From: Diphasiastrum complanatum
Taxonomy: Eukaryota; Streptophyta; Lycopodiopsida; Lycopodiales; Lycopodiaceae
Length of the DNA stretch: 64,000 nucleotides
Direction: 5' to 3'
Assembly (NCBI GenBank): GCA_029204225.1
Contig: CM055096.1
Coordinates: 999,001 to 1,063,000 of the forward strand
The notes under the pieces were generated by a model. The model worked only from the letters and a program-made list of their open reading frames with translations. It ran no database searches and had not been told where the DNA came from. The translations under genes were made by a program, and so were the position numbers. Numbering within the stretch: the stretch's first letter is position 1; each line of letters starts with the position of its first letter. Shown one piece after another: positions 47,411-58,708 of this stretch.

Positions 47411-49328
47411 ATTCTAGCACGTGCGCTCGCGCGCACGCACACACTTTTTTTTTCTCTTTCATTAACATAAAAAATTTCTCTCATTTTTCAAAACACAAAA
47501 CAAAAATAAGCTACAAACTAACCAAAATCCAAACTCCAAATTCCAAAATGACCTCAAGCTCTAAAGTCGATGGTCTCTCAAAGTGTTTGCAAAGTAAGAT
47601 AAAAAAATGTATTTGCAAGAGACAAAAAATGAATATTGTGTTGAACTTTAATGCAAATGTCAAATCCATAAAAGTTTGAGAATCTGTTGAACTCAATTTG
47701 CTAATGTGGCCTACAGATTTTTAAGTTCTATGATGGATCACAATATGTTAAAATATACAAAAAGTTGGCCACAATCACAAGTTTGTAGAAATACATGCAA
47801 AGTCGACATAGAATAGCAAAAGTCCCAAGCTTGCAGAAATACATGCAAAGTTGGCGCATGGTTGAAAAAGTTTGCATTTTTCCTCAAGGTCTGATATTCT
47901 AAAGGAGAAATAACACAATCTATGTGACCACATATGTATTTTCACTCTTTCTAAAGGCAAAAGTTACATTTTTTCTTACAGGTTTTTCCTAAATTATTCC
48001 AAGGCAACATGCATGCAACTTATTTAACCATGATTTTCTTTCTAAGGCAAGAAAATTCAAGAAATTTGCATTTGTGTACCAGCACGATAAGTGTCGATAA
48101 ATTGTAAATGTACCTTGAAGCACAATAGGTTCTAAATATAAATGTCCCTTGAAACACAATAGTCCAACTAAAAAAAGTACCATAAACTTAGTAAAAGTCA
48201 AGCTGTTTGAGAAAAATACAAAAGCCAAGCTAACTTAGATTTAATATGGTTTAGTTAGGACCAAAACATAGTAAATTTTGGACTCAAGTATATAAGGAAC
48301 AAACTCTTTGTAGTTTATTATCCATGCTCATTTGTGAATAACAAGAGTTGAAGCGTTCTTTCCTATTGAGTCTTACGTGAATGTGTGAGAGTGAGAGAAA
48401 AGAAAAAGTGTGAGGTTTATGCTTAAGATGCATGCTTGTGCTTCCTTCCATTTGCTTTGCATCTCCATTAAGTTTGTATGATGTTAGCCATGCTTGACGT
48501 TTTCCATTTGTTTGTTTTTATCATTCATCGTAGTTTTGAATAAGTATTAGGATGTCATCTTGCCATAGGATGCTAAGACAATAAGACCAAGCTTTTGCGA
48601 TTCCCACGAGCTACGACCGAGTTGAGGCAACCAAAGAGTGACATAGCGGATAGGGAGGTTGGCTCCCAAGTGCTTTTATTCTTAGTTTCTTTCTTTTCAT
48701 CTTCCTTACCTTATTAGCATACTCATAGGTATTAGAATAATCCGAAGAGGCTTTAGGCCAAATAGGTAGGTTTTCTTTATGTTGGAGCTATGAAACCCAA
48801 AGAGGCCAAGAGCTACAAAAAGCACCCATGAATAGTTGTGAAAAGCATTTTGAAGCATAATTCCATCCTAAGTTTTCAAGCAAATCTTTTGCCTTTTTGG
48901 GGCGTTCAATTTTTCTATCTTTAATGATGTACTTCTTGAGGGGATTTTTCCATCTTTCTTTCAATAAAGTAACAGCCTTTACATGCATCAATCACATACA
49001 ACTACACATTATACTCACCAGTGGATTGATACATCTTTTTACCTTGCCATAGATCCAAAGAAAGAATGATCCTCGAAACAAGCCAAAATTGCCTAATGCC
49101 AAAAGTGAGAGCCATGAAATGAAGGGAGGGAAGGACTCCATAACCCAGGACTTCAATCCACTCAAAGCAAATTCAAACATGCAAACCCACCCCTTTTTGC
49201 CATGTCAACTGAAGCAGACAGAGTGTGGCATGCAAAACACTCTTCTGCCACACAAACTCATGAATATGCTTTTCCCTTCAACAAATGTCATTTGGTATTT
49301 TCCATGGATAATCAATTTGATTTGAATA
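47411..49328. other. No gene recognised upstream of the PPR gene
   Basis: AT-rich; includes a gcgctcgcgcgc alternating run at 47,423 and short open frames without motifs. I could not identify a convincing core promoter for the PPR gene in the last 300 bases. Confidence 0.3.
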
Positions 49329-51767
49329 ATGATGATGGATCGGATTAGCAGCACATCAGCATCAGTTGCTGCATTCATCCGCCAAATAAATAAACGTGGC
49401 ACATCAATTGCCATAGCCACGATCGATCCTCATCATCATCACCCCTCTCAAGCATTTGCATCAAAGCAACGAGAGCAGCCGCAGCAGCAAAGGCACAGGA
49501 GTTTTGCATCCTCTCAAATGCTTGTCAAAGATCGCAGAGCTGTGGATGTGAATGTGGCGGGGCTTCTACATAGCGCAACTAGTGTTGATACCTTGGCTTG
49601 TCTGCTGAAGCGCTGTGGTGAGGCCAAGGCCTTGTCTGATGGGAAGCTTGTGCATGCACACATCAAAAGGTATGTTTGCTCTGAAAATATTTTTTTGGGT
49701 AACTGGCTTGTCAAGATGTATGGCGATTGTGGAAGCATGGATGATGCAAGAGCTGTCTTTGATAGTTTGCCTGATTTGAATGTCTACTCATGGAACATTC
49801 TGATCAAAGCTTATGCCAAGAATCGCCGCGGTACTGAGGCGCTAGAGTGTCTGCATCGTATGCAGCTGTATGGAATGAAGCCAAATCATGTTACCCTCGT
49901 CAGTGCCCTTGATGCTTGCAAAAACAAGGCTGCTCTTGAGAAAGGGCGGCAAATTCATGCAGCCATTGTGTCTGAAGGGTATGGCGGGCAGAGTGTTGTG
50001 GGAAATGCCCTAATTAACATGTATGCTAAGTGTGGGAGCTTGGATAGCGCAAGGAATGTGTTTATGGGAATGCCACGACGGGATGTGATTTCTTGGAATG
50101 CTGTAATCTCAGCTTGTACCCTTAATGGGCACCGCGAGGAAGCCCTAGATTTCTTTGATCGGATGCACGGCGAGGGTTTTAAGCCCGATGAAGTTACCTT
50201 TGTCTGTGCTCTTGACGCCTGTGCCAGTCTTGCTGCGATTGAGAAAGGAATAGAGGTTCATGCTGCAATTGTTGAGAGTGGATATGAGGATCATATGATT
50301 GTCGCAACTTCTCTTGTTAAAATGTATGGTAAATGTGGGAAGCTTGACGATGCCAGAAGTGTGTTCAATAGAATGCCCAAGAGGAACAAGATCTCCTGGA
50401 GCGCCATGATGTCGGCCTGCAATCAGAATGCGTGCCCTAAAGAAGCCCTTAACTTATTTACTGAGATGCAGCATAACAGAATTGAGCAGGATCAAGTAGC
50501 TTTTGTCTGTGCCCTTGATGCATGTGCGATCCTTGCTGACCTTGAGCAAGGGCACAAGATTCATGCTGCTATTGTTAGAGAAGGTTATGAGGACCATGTA
50601 GTTGTGGGAAATGCCCTTGTCAATATGTATGGCAAGTGCAGGAGCCTGGAGGATGCAAGAAATGTTTTTCAGCGGATGCCTTATAGAGATGTGATTTCCT
50701 GGAATGCCATAATTGCAGTATGCTCCCAGAATGTGCAGAGTAGATTAGCCCTGGATCTGTATGATCAAATGCGACGTGAAGGATTCAAGCCAGGAGCAGT
50801 CACATTTGTTTGTGCTCTTGAAGCCTGTGCGAGCTTGGTAGACCTTGAGAAAGGGCAGGAGATCCATGGTGCCATTGTCCATGGTGGATGCGATGGAGAA
50901 ATTATCGTGGGGACTGCCCTCATCAATATGTATGGCAAGTGTGGCATCTTGGAGGATGCAAGAAATGTATTCAACCGAATGGTTTGTCGGGATGTTGTGT
51001 CCTGGAGTGCCATGATTGCAGCCTGTGTCCTGAATAATGATGCCAAAAAGGCCTTGGATTTGTTCAATCAGATGCAGTGCAATGGGTTTATGCCGGATCA
51101 GTTCACCTTCGCGTGTGCTCTTGATGCATGTGCCAGCTTGGCCGCTCTTGAGAAGGGGCAGGAGATTCATGCTGCAACTATCAAAGCTCAATGTGAGGGA
51201 CAAGTTGTAGTGGCAACTGCACTTGTCAACATGTATGGCAAGTGTGGGAGTCTGGAGGATGCAAGAAATGTTTTTGACCACATGCCTCATCGGAACCTGG
51301 TCTGCTGGAATGCCATCATTGCTGCATGTGCCCGTAATGGGCATGGTATTGAGGCCATTGAATTGTTCAAACACATGCAGTGCTGCGGATTCAAGCCAGA
51401 TGGAGCCACCTTCCTCAGTCTTCTCGCAGCATGTAGCCATTCAGGAACTGTTGACGAAGCCAGACATTTTTTCAAATCAATGACTGAACATCATGGATTG
51501 ACACAAAATGTTGAGCATTATCTTTGTCTGATCGATATTCTTGGACGTGCTGGACATTTGAAGGATGCAGAGGACTTTATCAATGATATGCCCTACGAGA
51601 AAGAAACCAGAGTATGGTTGTCTTTGCTTTGGCACTGCCAGATCCATGGTGATATGGAAAGGGGGATACGTGCAGCAAGGCATGCCTTGAACTCGGATCC
51701 TAGGAACGCCACAGCATATGTGCTCCTGTCAAATATTTATGCTGAAGCTGGAACTCGGGAGGCTTAA
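49329..51767 (+). CDS. PLS-class pentatricopeptide-repeat protein, truncated in the E domain
   Basis: Intronless, 812 residues, starting at the first of three consecutive ATGs. Residues 1-65 have no acids in the first stretch and end RHRSFASS, suggesting a mitochondrial or plastid presequence. Then come about six P-L-S triplets of roughly 101 residues, each with H-A-A-I-V, N-x-L-x-x-M-Y-G-K-C-G, D-A-R-x-V-F, S-W-N/S-A-M/I-I and G-F-x-P-D-x-V-T-F-x-x-A-L-x-A-C landmarks. A final P-L-S2 set (CSHSGTVDEARHFF, LIDILGRAGHLKDAEDFI) leads into the E1 motif (VWLSLLWHCQIHGDMERG, YVLLSNIYAEAG). A stop follows at once, where E2 and the DYW deaminase would be expected. PPR-E proteins bind organelle RNA and specify C-to-U editing sites; without DYW it would need a partner. 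The repeats are alike at DNA level. Confidence 0.92.
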   Translation: MMMDRISSTSASVAAFIRQINKRGTSIAIATIDPHHHHPSQAFASKQREQPQQQRHRSFASSQMLVKDRRAVDVNVAGLLHSATSVDTLACLLKRCGEAKALSDGKLVHAHIKRYVCSENIFLGNWLVKMYGDCGSMDDARAVFDSLPDLNVYSWNILIKAYAKNRRGTEALECLHRMQLYGMKPNHVTLVSALDACKNKAALEKGRQIHAAIVSEGYGGQSVVGNALINMYAKCGSLDSARNVFMGMPRRDVISWNAVISACTLNGHREEALDFFDRMHGEGFKPDEVTFVCALDACASLAAIEKGIEVHAAIVESGYEDHMIVATSLVKMYGKCGKLDDARSVFNRMPKRNKISWSAMMSACNQNACPKEALNLFTEMQHNRIEQDQVAFVCALDACAILADLEQGHKIHAAIVREGYEDHVVVGNALVNMYGKCRSLEDARNVFQRMPYRDVISWNAIIAVCSQNVQSRLALDLYDQMRREGFKPGAVTFVCALEACASLVDLEKGQEIHGAIVHGGCDGEIIVGTALINMYGKCGILEDARNVFNRMVCRDVVSWSAMIAACVLNNDAKKALDLFNQMQCNGFMPDQFTFACALDACASLAALEKGQEIHAATIKAQCEGQVVVATALVNMYGKCGSLEDARNVFDHMPHRNLVCWNAIIAACARNGHGIEAIELFKHMQCCGFKPDGATFLSLLAACSHSGTVDEARHFFKSMTEHHGLTQNVEHYLCLIDILGRAGHLKDAEDFINDMPYEKETRVWLSLLWHCQIHGDMERGIRAARHALNSDPRNATAYVLLSNIYAEAGTREA

Positions 51768-53120
51768 TGATACAAAAAAAGCGAAAATCTTGAAGGATAG
51801 CTGTTAATGGAGAAGCCAAGTCAAACAGCTCTTATATCAAAAACACAATTCCAATCAATGAAGAAGCTGCTAGAGATTTGTTACACCCATAAACTAGCAG
51901 CCTGTGGAGGCTGAGCATGTAGCAACTTCAAGCAGCAAGATTTGTTAAAGGCACAAGATCAGCTCTGCATGAGGGAAAGATATCAGTGGAGGATGACAGG
52001 ATTTTGCAGTGGGAGGGCCCCACCTGGCTGTTGGATTTGATTTCACCCTTTCCAGGACAAATGTGCAACACCAAGAAAATTCTGGGTTCGTTCTCACCTT
52101 TTATGATCACAAAAATCACCATTGAAGAATTGTATGGATACCAGAAAGAACAGTTACAAATCGATTGTATAGACTCTGCTGATCAGCCAGCCACCTACAT
52201 ATACACAATACAACACTCGAGCCCTTTCTGTCGTCACAACCCTTACTCCCAAAGTTGGCCTAGTTCATCAGCCCTTCTATGATATTTTCATCTAGCCATT
52301 GTTGGTTAGCAGCAGTTAGAAATGCTATGTTATTCACAAAGCACTTTAGTCTGTTAGGTGGTAAATGAAAGAAGGCCAAAAGTACCAATGCCATTGGTCT
52401 TGCAAATGGTAAATGGGTTCCCACTTTTCATACTAGTACTTTGGTCCCATGTAGTAGGGCATAAGGGAAATTTAACATGTCAGACACTTTTCTTCCTAAT
52501 TAATGTCTGACGCAAAGATGCAGACCACGTTCCAGAACACGTTCCAGATCTGGGATTTTCCCATTAGGGTTTCTTGGAATGCAAATTCTTTTCTTTTTTG
52601 AAAATCTTTTGGTGCCATAACGGGTATCAAATGAAAGGATTTTTTGAGAGCAGTTCATTTATCTAGTGTGCTAAGATTTCAAGACAAGTGCCGTCCAATT
52701 TTGGGCCATGAAGTGATATTCAATCATATCTGTATATTGTGTGAAATGAAATCATGTGCACTGTACCGAACGACATCGAACTTGACAACGGTTATGAAGC
52801 ATAGCAAACCATTGATGTAAAATGTGATAATTATCATACCAAAGTAAACCATGCTAAGAAAAACCATATCGAAACACAAATCAAACAAGACATTGTGTAA
52901 ACACATGACAATATATAATGCTGGGCTCAAGGCTGTATAAATGTACAGTGATGTTTGATAAATAATGTCTCATAAACAATGTAAATAGTACAACTAACAC
53001 TCGTCCTCTAAAAGTTTGAGTCATCGGAGTCTGTGGAATTGCCAAATAGGGAGTTTGCAGATGACACTGAGGGTGTCGTGCGTAATGGTGAACCTCTGCT
53101 TTAGCCTCTGCCTCCTCCTC

Positions 53121-53127
<7 letters not shown>
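51768..53127. other. PPR 3' flank, non-coding
   Basis: Right after the PPR stop, another frame shows a decayed E2-like word (KKAKILKDS). No further domain is readable. The open frame 51,986-52,282 is preserved in the unit 2 copy (55,887-56,210), but the conservation follows from the recent duplication and I do not count it as a gene. Confidence 0.5.

Positions 53128-53192
<65 letters not shown>
53128..53192. repeat. (CT)n microsatellite in unit 1
   Basis: About 32 CT units. In unit 2 the corresponding tract (57,126-57,160) is shorter and is the left edge of a deletion. Confidence 0.95.
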
Positions 53193-53196
<4 letters not shown>

Positions 53197-53404
53197 GCCC
53201 CACTCCTTAGTTTGCACCAACTGCTCCTCTATTGCTCCCTCTAGGTCGCCCTCTCAATTGTGATCTCGTACCTTGGGAAGGCCCTATAAACTCAGAGTCG
53301 ACCTGGCCCTCAACTGCTTGTGATACTCTAGTTCACTCTACAAATTATGCCCCCAACCCACTCCCCCCCCCCCAGGTGTAGGAATGGATGGCTCCTCCTT
53401 TGTC

Positions 53405-54230
53405 TTAACATCGGAGTCTACGAATAAATGTTGTTTGTCCTCCCCCCTCATGCTCACCCTCATCCTCTGCCTCTATATCCCCCTCCTCCTCCGTGTAACC
53501 AGGCCCAAATGCCTCTCCAACCCCCAACAGCTCACCATCTCCCTCCCTCTCTTCCTCCCCTCTCTCCCTATGTCGAGCTGCTCTCTTGTGAATCTTGTGG
53601 CATCGTGCAGACTGTCCCTCAGCATCTGCCTGCCTATGTAGGTCATGATAGATCACATCCTCGAGCTCTTCCTCCATAGGTGGAACCCAAGGAGCAGTAG
53701 CTGTCATCTGTACCATGTAGGAGTCAAGGTTCATCTGCAAAAACAAACAGGCATGGTTAAACTTATCCATTTGTTAGATAAGTATCCATGAAACGCAAGT
53801 ACATCAAGCAATACCAAGTAAGTCACTAACTAACTCACCTCGATCAAGTGGTCACCCTGTGTGTGTGTGCGTCTCAACATGCGGCCGTTGGTGTTCACGA
53901 ACACCAACTGCTTGCACTGCTCAATGGAGAATCTTTCTCCTCTTCGTGTGATGGCTGGCCCATACGCTCTAGTTCCGCTCACATGCGGAAGTTGAACAGT
54001 CCTTGCATGTGAGAGGACTCTCTCCACCAATCGTTGAAGGTCAGGAGTACTCTATGACCATGAAAGCTCCACCATGTCACAGAACTAATAATCTCTCAGC
54101 TGACATTAGTCTCAATCAAAAGGCCACAGGTCCCGTTCAAACTTTACCATATCTCGTTCCATGTTTTTCAGAGTCGGGCAGAAACAAAACATATGTTAGG
54201 CCACAAACTAATGCATAGGCTAATGTAAAC
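53405..54230 (-). pseudogene. hAT transposase C-terminal (dimerisation) remnant
   Basis: On the minus strand TWWSFHGH (about 54,080) is followed, after a one-base shift, by STPDLQRLVERVLSHART, then RRGERFSIEQCKQLVFVNTNGRMLRR. This matches the hAT dimerisation pattern WW..G...P.L..LA.RVLS, then R..L..E...KLV....N.R. A plausible 104-bp GT-AG intron (53,735-53,838; donor gtgagt, acceptor tttttgcag) joins it to an exon beginning MNLDSYMVQMTA with a Glu/Gly-rich acidic end and stop at 53,405. Upstream catalytic parts are absent. Unit 2 keeps only the 54,000-54,230 portion. Confidence 0.6.
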
Positions 54231-54239
54231 AAGTAGACT

Positions 54240-54760
54240 GGACACAATATTTGCAATACTTACCCACGACTAATCTCGAATTGATTCTCCAATTAGGAGG
54301 TTAGTAGGCCTACCTCGACCTGTAAGTTAATTAGGATTATGAGGGTTTTGGGGCCCTCATGTGTATATGGTCATAATTAATGGTTGGAGGCCTAAACTCA
54401 TGATGGTGGCTTTTTATGGGTCTATCAGTGAGTCAGGGGAACTGGATCATGTGGCCTAGTTAGGCTGCAGAGATGTCCAATGAGATGTCACAGTGCACTA
54501 CTAGCGGTGCATGGGCCTTGTAGGATATAAGTATACCCATTGGGCTCTCACTAGTGTATGCTTGATTGAGTGACTAGTAGCTACATGATGCTGGTGTGAT
54601 TCCTCTTTCCCTTGTGAGAGATTGATCCATAGCTTGGGGGCTAGATCCGTATGATCTAGGTTTGGTTGGGTTGGTGGCCATTCGATTCCCTTGTATTGCT
54701 TTGTTGCAACTTGTTGGCTAATGTATCCTTGGTGTGAGACTTTATAGTGTTATTAGAGCC
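54240..54760 (+). repeat. LTR-like fragment with degenerate PBS (unit 1)
   Basis: The sequence ends at tgttattagagcc (54,748), a decayed tRNA-iMet binding site; the unit 2 copy at 57,968 is better preserved (tggtattagagcc). What follows (to about 55,000) is presumably retroelement leader. Left border not defined. Confidence 0.5.
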
Positions 54761-55357
54761 AAAGCTAAGCGGTTTTGCCGTCAAGGAGTGCTCAAGATGA
54801 GGCCAAGAATATGGAGATGGATCTTCGTGGTGGGATCCTAATTCTTGGACTTTGTGGAGCCAAAGTATTGTGCAAAAGCTTGGTGAGTGATTCATGTTTC
54901 CTTTCTCAAATCACGGGTTTTCGAGAGGATATCGATCGTATGGTAGATACCAAAGTTGCAATAGGTTGGAAAAAGTACGCTCTTGAATAGTGGTTTTGAG
55001 GGGATTTTGATTCACTAGTAACACTAATTTTTTTTTTTTGCAATCACTTTTGTCATTTGCTATTTGAAGTTAAGCCAAAATTTCAGCCTCCTGAAAGCTA
55101 AAATTTTGTGCTCTCAAAAAGCCGAATCTCTTGAGTACTTGGTAAAAAAAAAAGGCAATCGAATTTTTTTTGTCACTTTCGAAATTGTCAACATGATTGA
55201 GCTGTTTATTTAGCATCACAAAGGAAACTTTTCCCGCACATTAATAAGCAAAACTTTTGGTAAAATTATAGCTTTAATTTGTAGTTTGTGTCACTCCTTT
55301 TCAATAAAGTCGTAAGGTAATGCATGAAGCTGAAAAAGGATAAAAGCCCAAGGCTTG

Positions 55358-55668
55358 AAGCCAGACATTTTTTCAATTCAATGACTGAAGATCATGGATT
55401 GACACAAAATGTTGAGCATTATCTTTGTCTGATCGATATTCTTGGACGTGCTGGACATTTGTAGGATGCAGAGGACTTTATCAATGATATGCCATATGAG
55501 AAAGAAACTAGAGTATGGTTGTCTTTACTTTGGCACTGCCAGATCCATGGTGATATGGAAAGGGGGATACGTGCAGCAAGGCATGCCTTGAACTCGGATC
55601 CTAGGAACGCCACAGCATATGTGCTCCTGTCAAACATTTATGCTGAAGCTGGAACTCGGGAGGCTTAA
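55358..55668 (+). pseudogene. Duplicated 3' fragment of the PPR gene
   Basis: Copies the last approximately 100 codons of the PPR gene (FFNSMTEDHGLTQNVEHYLC onward). It has an early stop where the parent has lysine (catttgtag for catttgaag, near 55,461) and no start codon. It shares the parent's premature end (EAGTREA stop). Confidence 0.92.
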
Positions 55669-56734
55669 TGATGTCAAAAAAGCGAAAATCTTGAAGGATA
55701 GTTGTTAATGGAGAGGCCAAGTCAAACAGCTCTTATATCAAAAACACAATTCCAATCAATGAAGAAGCTGCTAGAGATTTGTTACACCCATAAGCTAGCA
55801 GCCTGTGGAGGCTGAGCATGTAGCAACTTCAAGCTGCAAGATTTGTTAAAGGCACAAGATCAGCTCTACATGAGGGAAAGAAATCAGTGGAGGATGACAG
55901 GATTTTGCAGTGGGAGGGCCCCACCTGGCTGTTGGATTTGATTTCACCCTTTCCAGGACAAATGTGCAACACCAAGAAAATTCTGGGTTCGTTCTCACCT
56001 TTTATGATCACAAAAATCACCATTGAAGAATTGTATGGATACCAGAAAGAACAGTTACAAATTGATTGTATAGACTCTGCTGATCAGCCAGCCACCTACA
56101 TATACACAATACAACACTCGAGCCCTTTTTGTAGTCACAACCCTTACTCCCAAAGTTGGCCTAGTTCATCAGCCCTTCTATGCTATTTTCATCTAGCCAT
56201 TGTTGGTTAGCAGCAGTTAGAAATGCTATGTAATTCACAAAGCACTTTAGTCTGTTAGGTGGTAAATGAAAGAAGGCCAAAAGTACCAATGCCATTGGTC
56301 TTGCAAATGGTAAATGGGTTCCCAATTTTCATACTAGTACTTTGGTCCCATGTAGTAGGGCATAAGGGAAATTTAACATGTCAGACACTTTTCTTCCTAA
56401 TTAATGTCTGATGCAAAGATGCAGGCCACGTTCCAGAACACGTTCCAGATCACGTTCCGAAATGTGATCCGGGATTTTCCCATTAGGGTTTTTTGGAATG
56501 CAAATTCTTTTCTTTTTTGAAAATCTTTTGGTGCCAAAACGGGTATCAAATGAAAGGATTTTATTAGAGCAGTTCATTTATCTAGTGTGCTAAGATTTCA
56601 AGACAAGTGCCGTCCAATTTTGGGCCATGAAGTGATATTTAGTCGATTCTGTATATTGTGTGAAATGAAATCATGTGCACTGTACCGAACAACATCGAAC
56701 TTGACAATGGTTTTGAAGCATAGCAAACCATTGA

Positions 56735-56744
56735 AACCCTATTG

Positions 56745-56805
<61 letters not shown>

Positions 56806-56811
56806 CTTGAT
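56735..56811. repeat. (CT)n-bearing insertion specific to unit 2
   Basis: Unit 1 reads aaaccattgatgtaaaatg at 52,806. In unit 2 the ttga/tgta junction is split by aaaccctattgaat, about 28 CT units and cgctcttga. Short ttga repeats flank the insert. Confidence 0.85.
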
Positions 56812-57469
56812 GTAAAATGTGATAATTATCATACCAAAGTAAACCATGCTAAGAAAAACCATATCGAAACACAAATCAAACAAGACATTGTGTAAAAACA
56901 TGACAATATATAATGTCGGGCTCAAGGCTGTATAAATGTACAGTGATGTTTGATAAATAATGTCTCATAAACAATGTAAATAGTACAACTAACACTCATC
57001 CTCTAAACGTTTGAGTCATCGGAGTCTGTGGAACTGCCAAATAGGGAGTTTGTAGATGACACTGAGGGTGTCGTGCGTTGTGGTGAATCTCTGCTTTAGC
57101 CTCTGCCTCCTCCTCCTCTTCCTCCTCTCTCTCTCTCTCTCTCTCTCGCTCTCTCGCTCTCTTGCACCCTCTCCTCTTCGTGTGATGGCTGGCCCATACG
57201 CTCTAGTTCCACTCACACAGTCCTTGCATGTGAGAGGACTCTCTCCACCAATCGTTGAAGGTCAGGAGTACTCTATGACCATGAAAGCTCCACCATGTCA
57301 CAGAACTAATAATCTCTCAGCTGACATTAGTCTCAATCAAAAGGCCACAGGTCCCGTTCAAACTTTACCATATCTCGTTCCATGTTTTTCAGAGTCGGGC
57401 AGAAACAAAACATATGTTAGGCCACAGACTAATGCATAGGCTAATGTAAACAAGTAGACTGGACACAAT

Positions 57470-57980
57470 ATTTGCAATACTTCCCACGACTAATCTCGAA
57501 TTGATTATCCCATTAGGAGGTTAGTAGGCCTACCTCGACCTGTAAGTTAACTATGATTATGAGGGTTTTGGGGCCCTCATGTGTATATGCTCATAATCAA
57601 TGGTTGGAGGCCTAAACTCATGATGGTGGCTTTAAATGGGTCTATCAGTGAGTCAAGGGAACTGGATCATGTGGCCTAGTTAGGTTGCAGAGATGTCCAA
57701 TGAGATGTCACAGTGCACTACTAGTGGTGCATGGGCCTTGTAAGATATAAGTATACCCATTGGGCTCTCACTAGTGTATGCTTGATTGAGTGACTAGTAG
57801 CTACATGATGCTGGTGTGATTCCTCTATCCCTTGTGAGAGATTGATCCATAGCTTGGGGGCTAGATCCGTATGATCTAGGTTGGGTTGGGTTGGCGGCCA
57901 TCCGATACCCTTGTATTGCTTTGTTGCGACTTGTTGGCTAATGTATCCTTGGTGTGAGACTTTATAGTGGTATTAGAGCC
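57470..57980 (+). repeat. LTR-like fragment with PBS (unit 2)
   Basis: Copy of the unit 1 LTR-like fragment; the primer binding site at 57,968-57,980 (tggtattagagcc) has one mismatch to the iMet consensus. Followed by an open frame (57,995-58,219) that is also present in unit 1 and shows no known gag motif. Confidence 0.5.
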
Positions 57981-58708
57981 AAAGCTAAGCGGTTTTGCTG
58001 TCGAGGAGTGCTCAAGATGAGGCGAAGAATATGGAGGTGGATCTTCATGGTGGGATCCTAATTCTTGGACTTTGTGGAGCCAAAGTATTGTGCAAAAGCT
58101 GGGTGAGTGATTCATGTTTCCTTTCTCAAATCACGGGTTTTCGAGAGGATATCGATTGTATGGTAGATACCAAAGTTGCAATAGGTTGGATAAAGTACGC
58201 TCTTGAATGGTGGTTTTGAGGGGATTTTGATTCACTAGTAACACTAATTTTTTTTTTTTGCAATCACTTTTGTCATTTGCTTTTTGAAGTTAAGCCAAAA
58301 ATTTCAGACTCCTGAAAGCTAAAATTTTGTGCTCTCAAAAAGCCGGATCTCTTGAGTACTTGGTAGAAAAAAAGGCAATCGAATTTTTTTTGCTATGGTA
58401 GAGGAGTGGAGTGCTGGTTTATTTGGAAAAAGTTTCTTGAAGTTCACTCTCGAAATTGTCAACATGATTGATGGTTGATTTGTTATTGGATGTGCTTTTC
58501 CATCCTTATGAAATGAAAGTTTCCCATTTGTGCAAGCTTTTAAACGAGCTGTTTATTTAGCATCACAAAGGAAACTTTTCCCGCACATTAATAAGCAAAA
58601 CTTTTGGTAAAATTATAGCTTTAATTTGTAGTTTGTATCACTGCTTTTCAATAAAGCCGTAAGGTAATGCATGAAGCTGAAAAAGGATGAAAGCCCAAGG
58701 CTTGAAAA

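Larger units (their letters stand above)
51459..55357. repeat. Tandem segmental duplication, unit 1 (about 3.9 kb)
   Basis: Begins inside the PPR coding sequence (gaagccagacattttttc) and ends at aaagcccaaggcttg. The same sequence starts again at 55,358. It contains the PPR 3' end and flank, a (CT)n tract, a hAT transposase tail and an LTR-PBS fragment. Compared with unit 2 it has an extra block of about 780 bp (53,193-53,937) and lacks two short segments near 55,170. Confidence 0.92.
55358..58708. repeat. Tandem segmental duplication, unit 2 (about 3.35 kb)
   Basis: Head-to-tail copy of 51,459-55,357, nearly identical over long stretches. Unit 2 ends at aaagcccaaggcttg, then unique sequence aaaacacc. 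Differences: loss of about 780 bp at the (CT)n tract near 57,160; gain of a (CT)n-bearing insert at 56,735-56,811; a longer copy of the segment around 58,390-58,550; an expanded cacgttcc word near 56,450. Confidence 0.92.

Noticed and set aside
50745-51440. 231-codon minus-strand ORF inside the PPR gene
   Set aside because: Shadow of the repeated PPR codons.
51986-52282. 98-codon ORF downstream of the PPR gene, conserved at 55,887-56,210
   Set aside because: Conservation is explained by the recent segmental duplication; no domain, no start context.
53021-53203. Open frames encoding (ER)n or (SL)n repeats at CT/GA tracts, also near 57,050, 59,250 and 61,660
   Set aside because: Pure translations of microsatellites.
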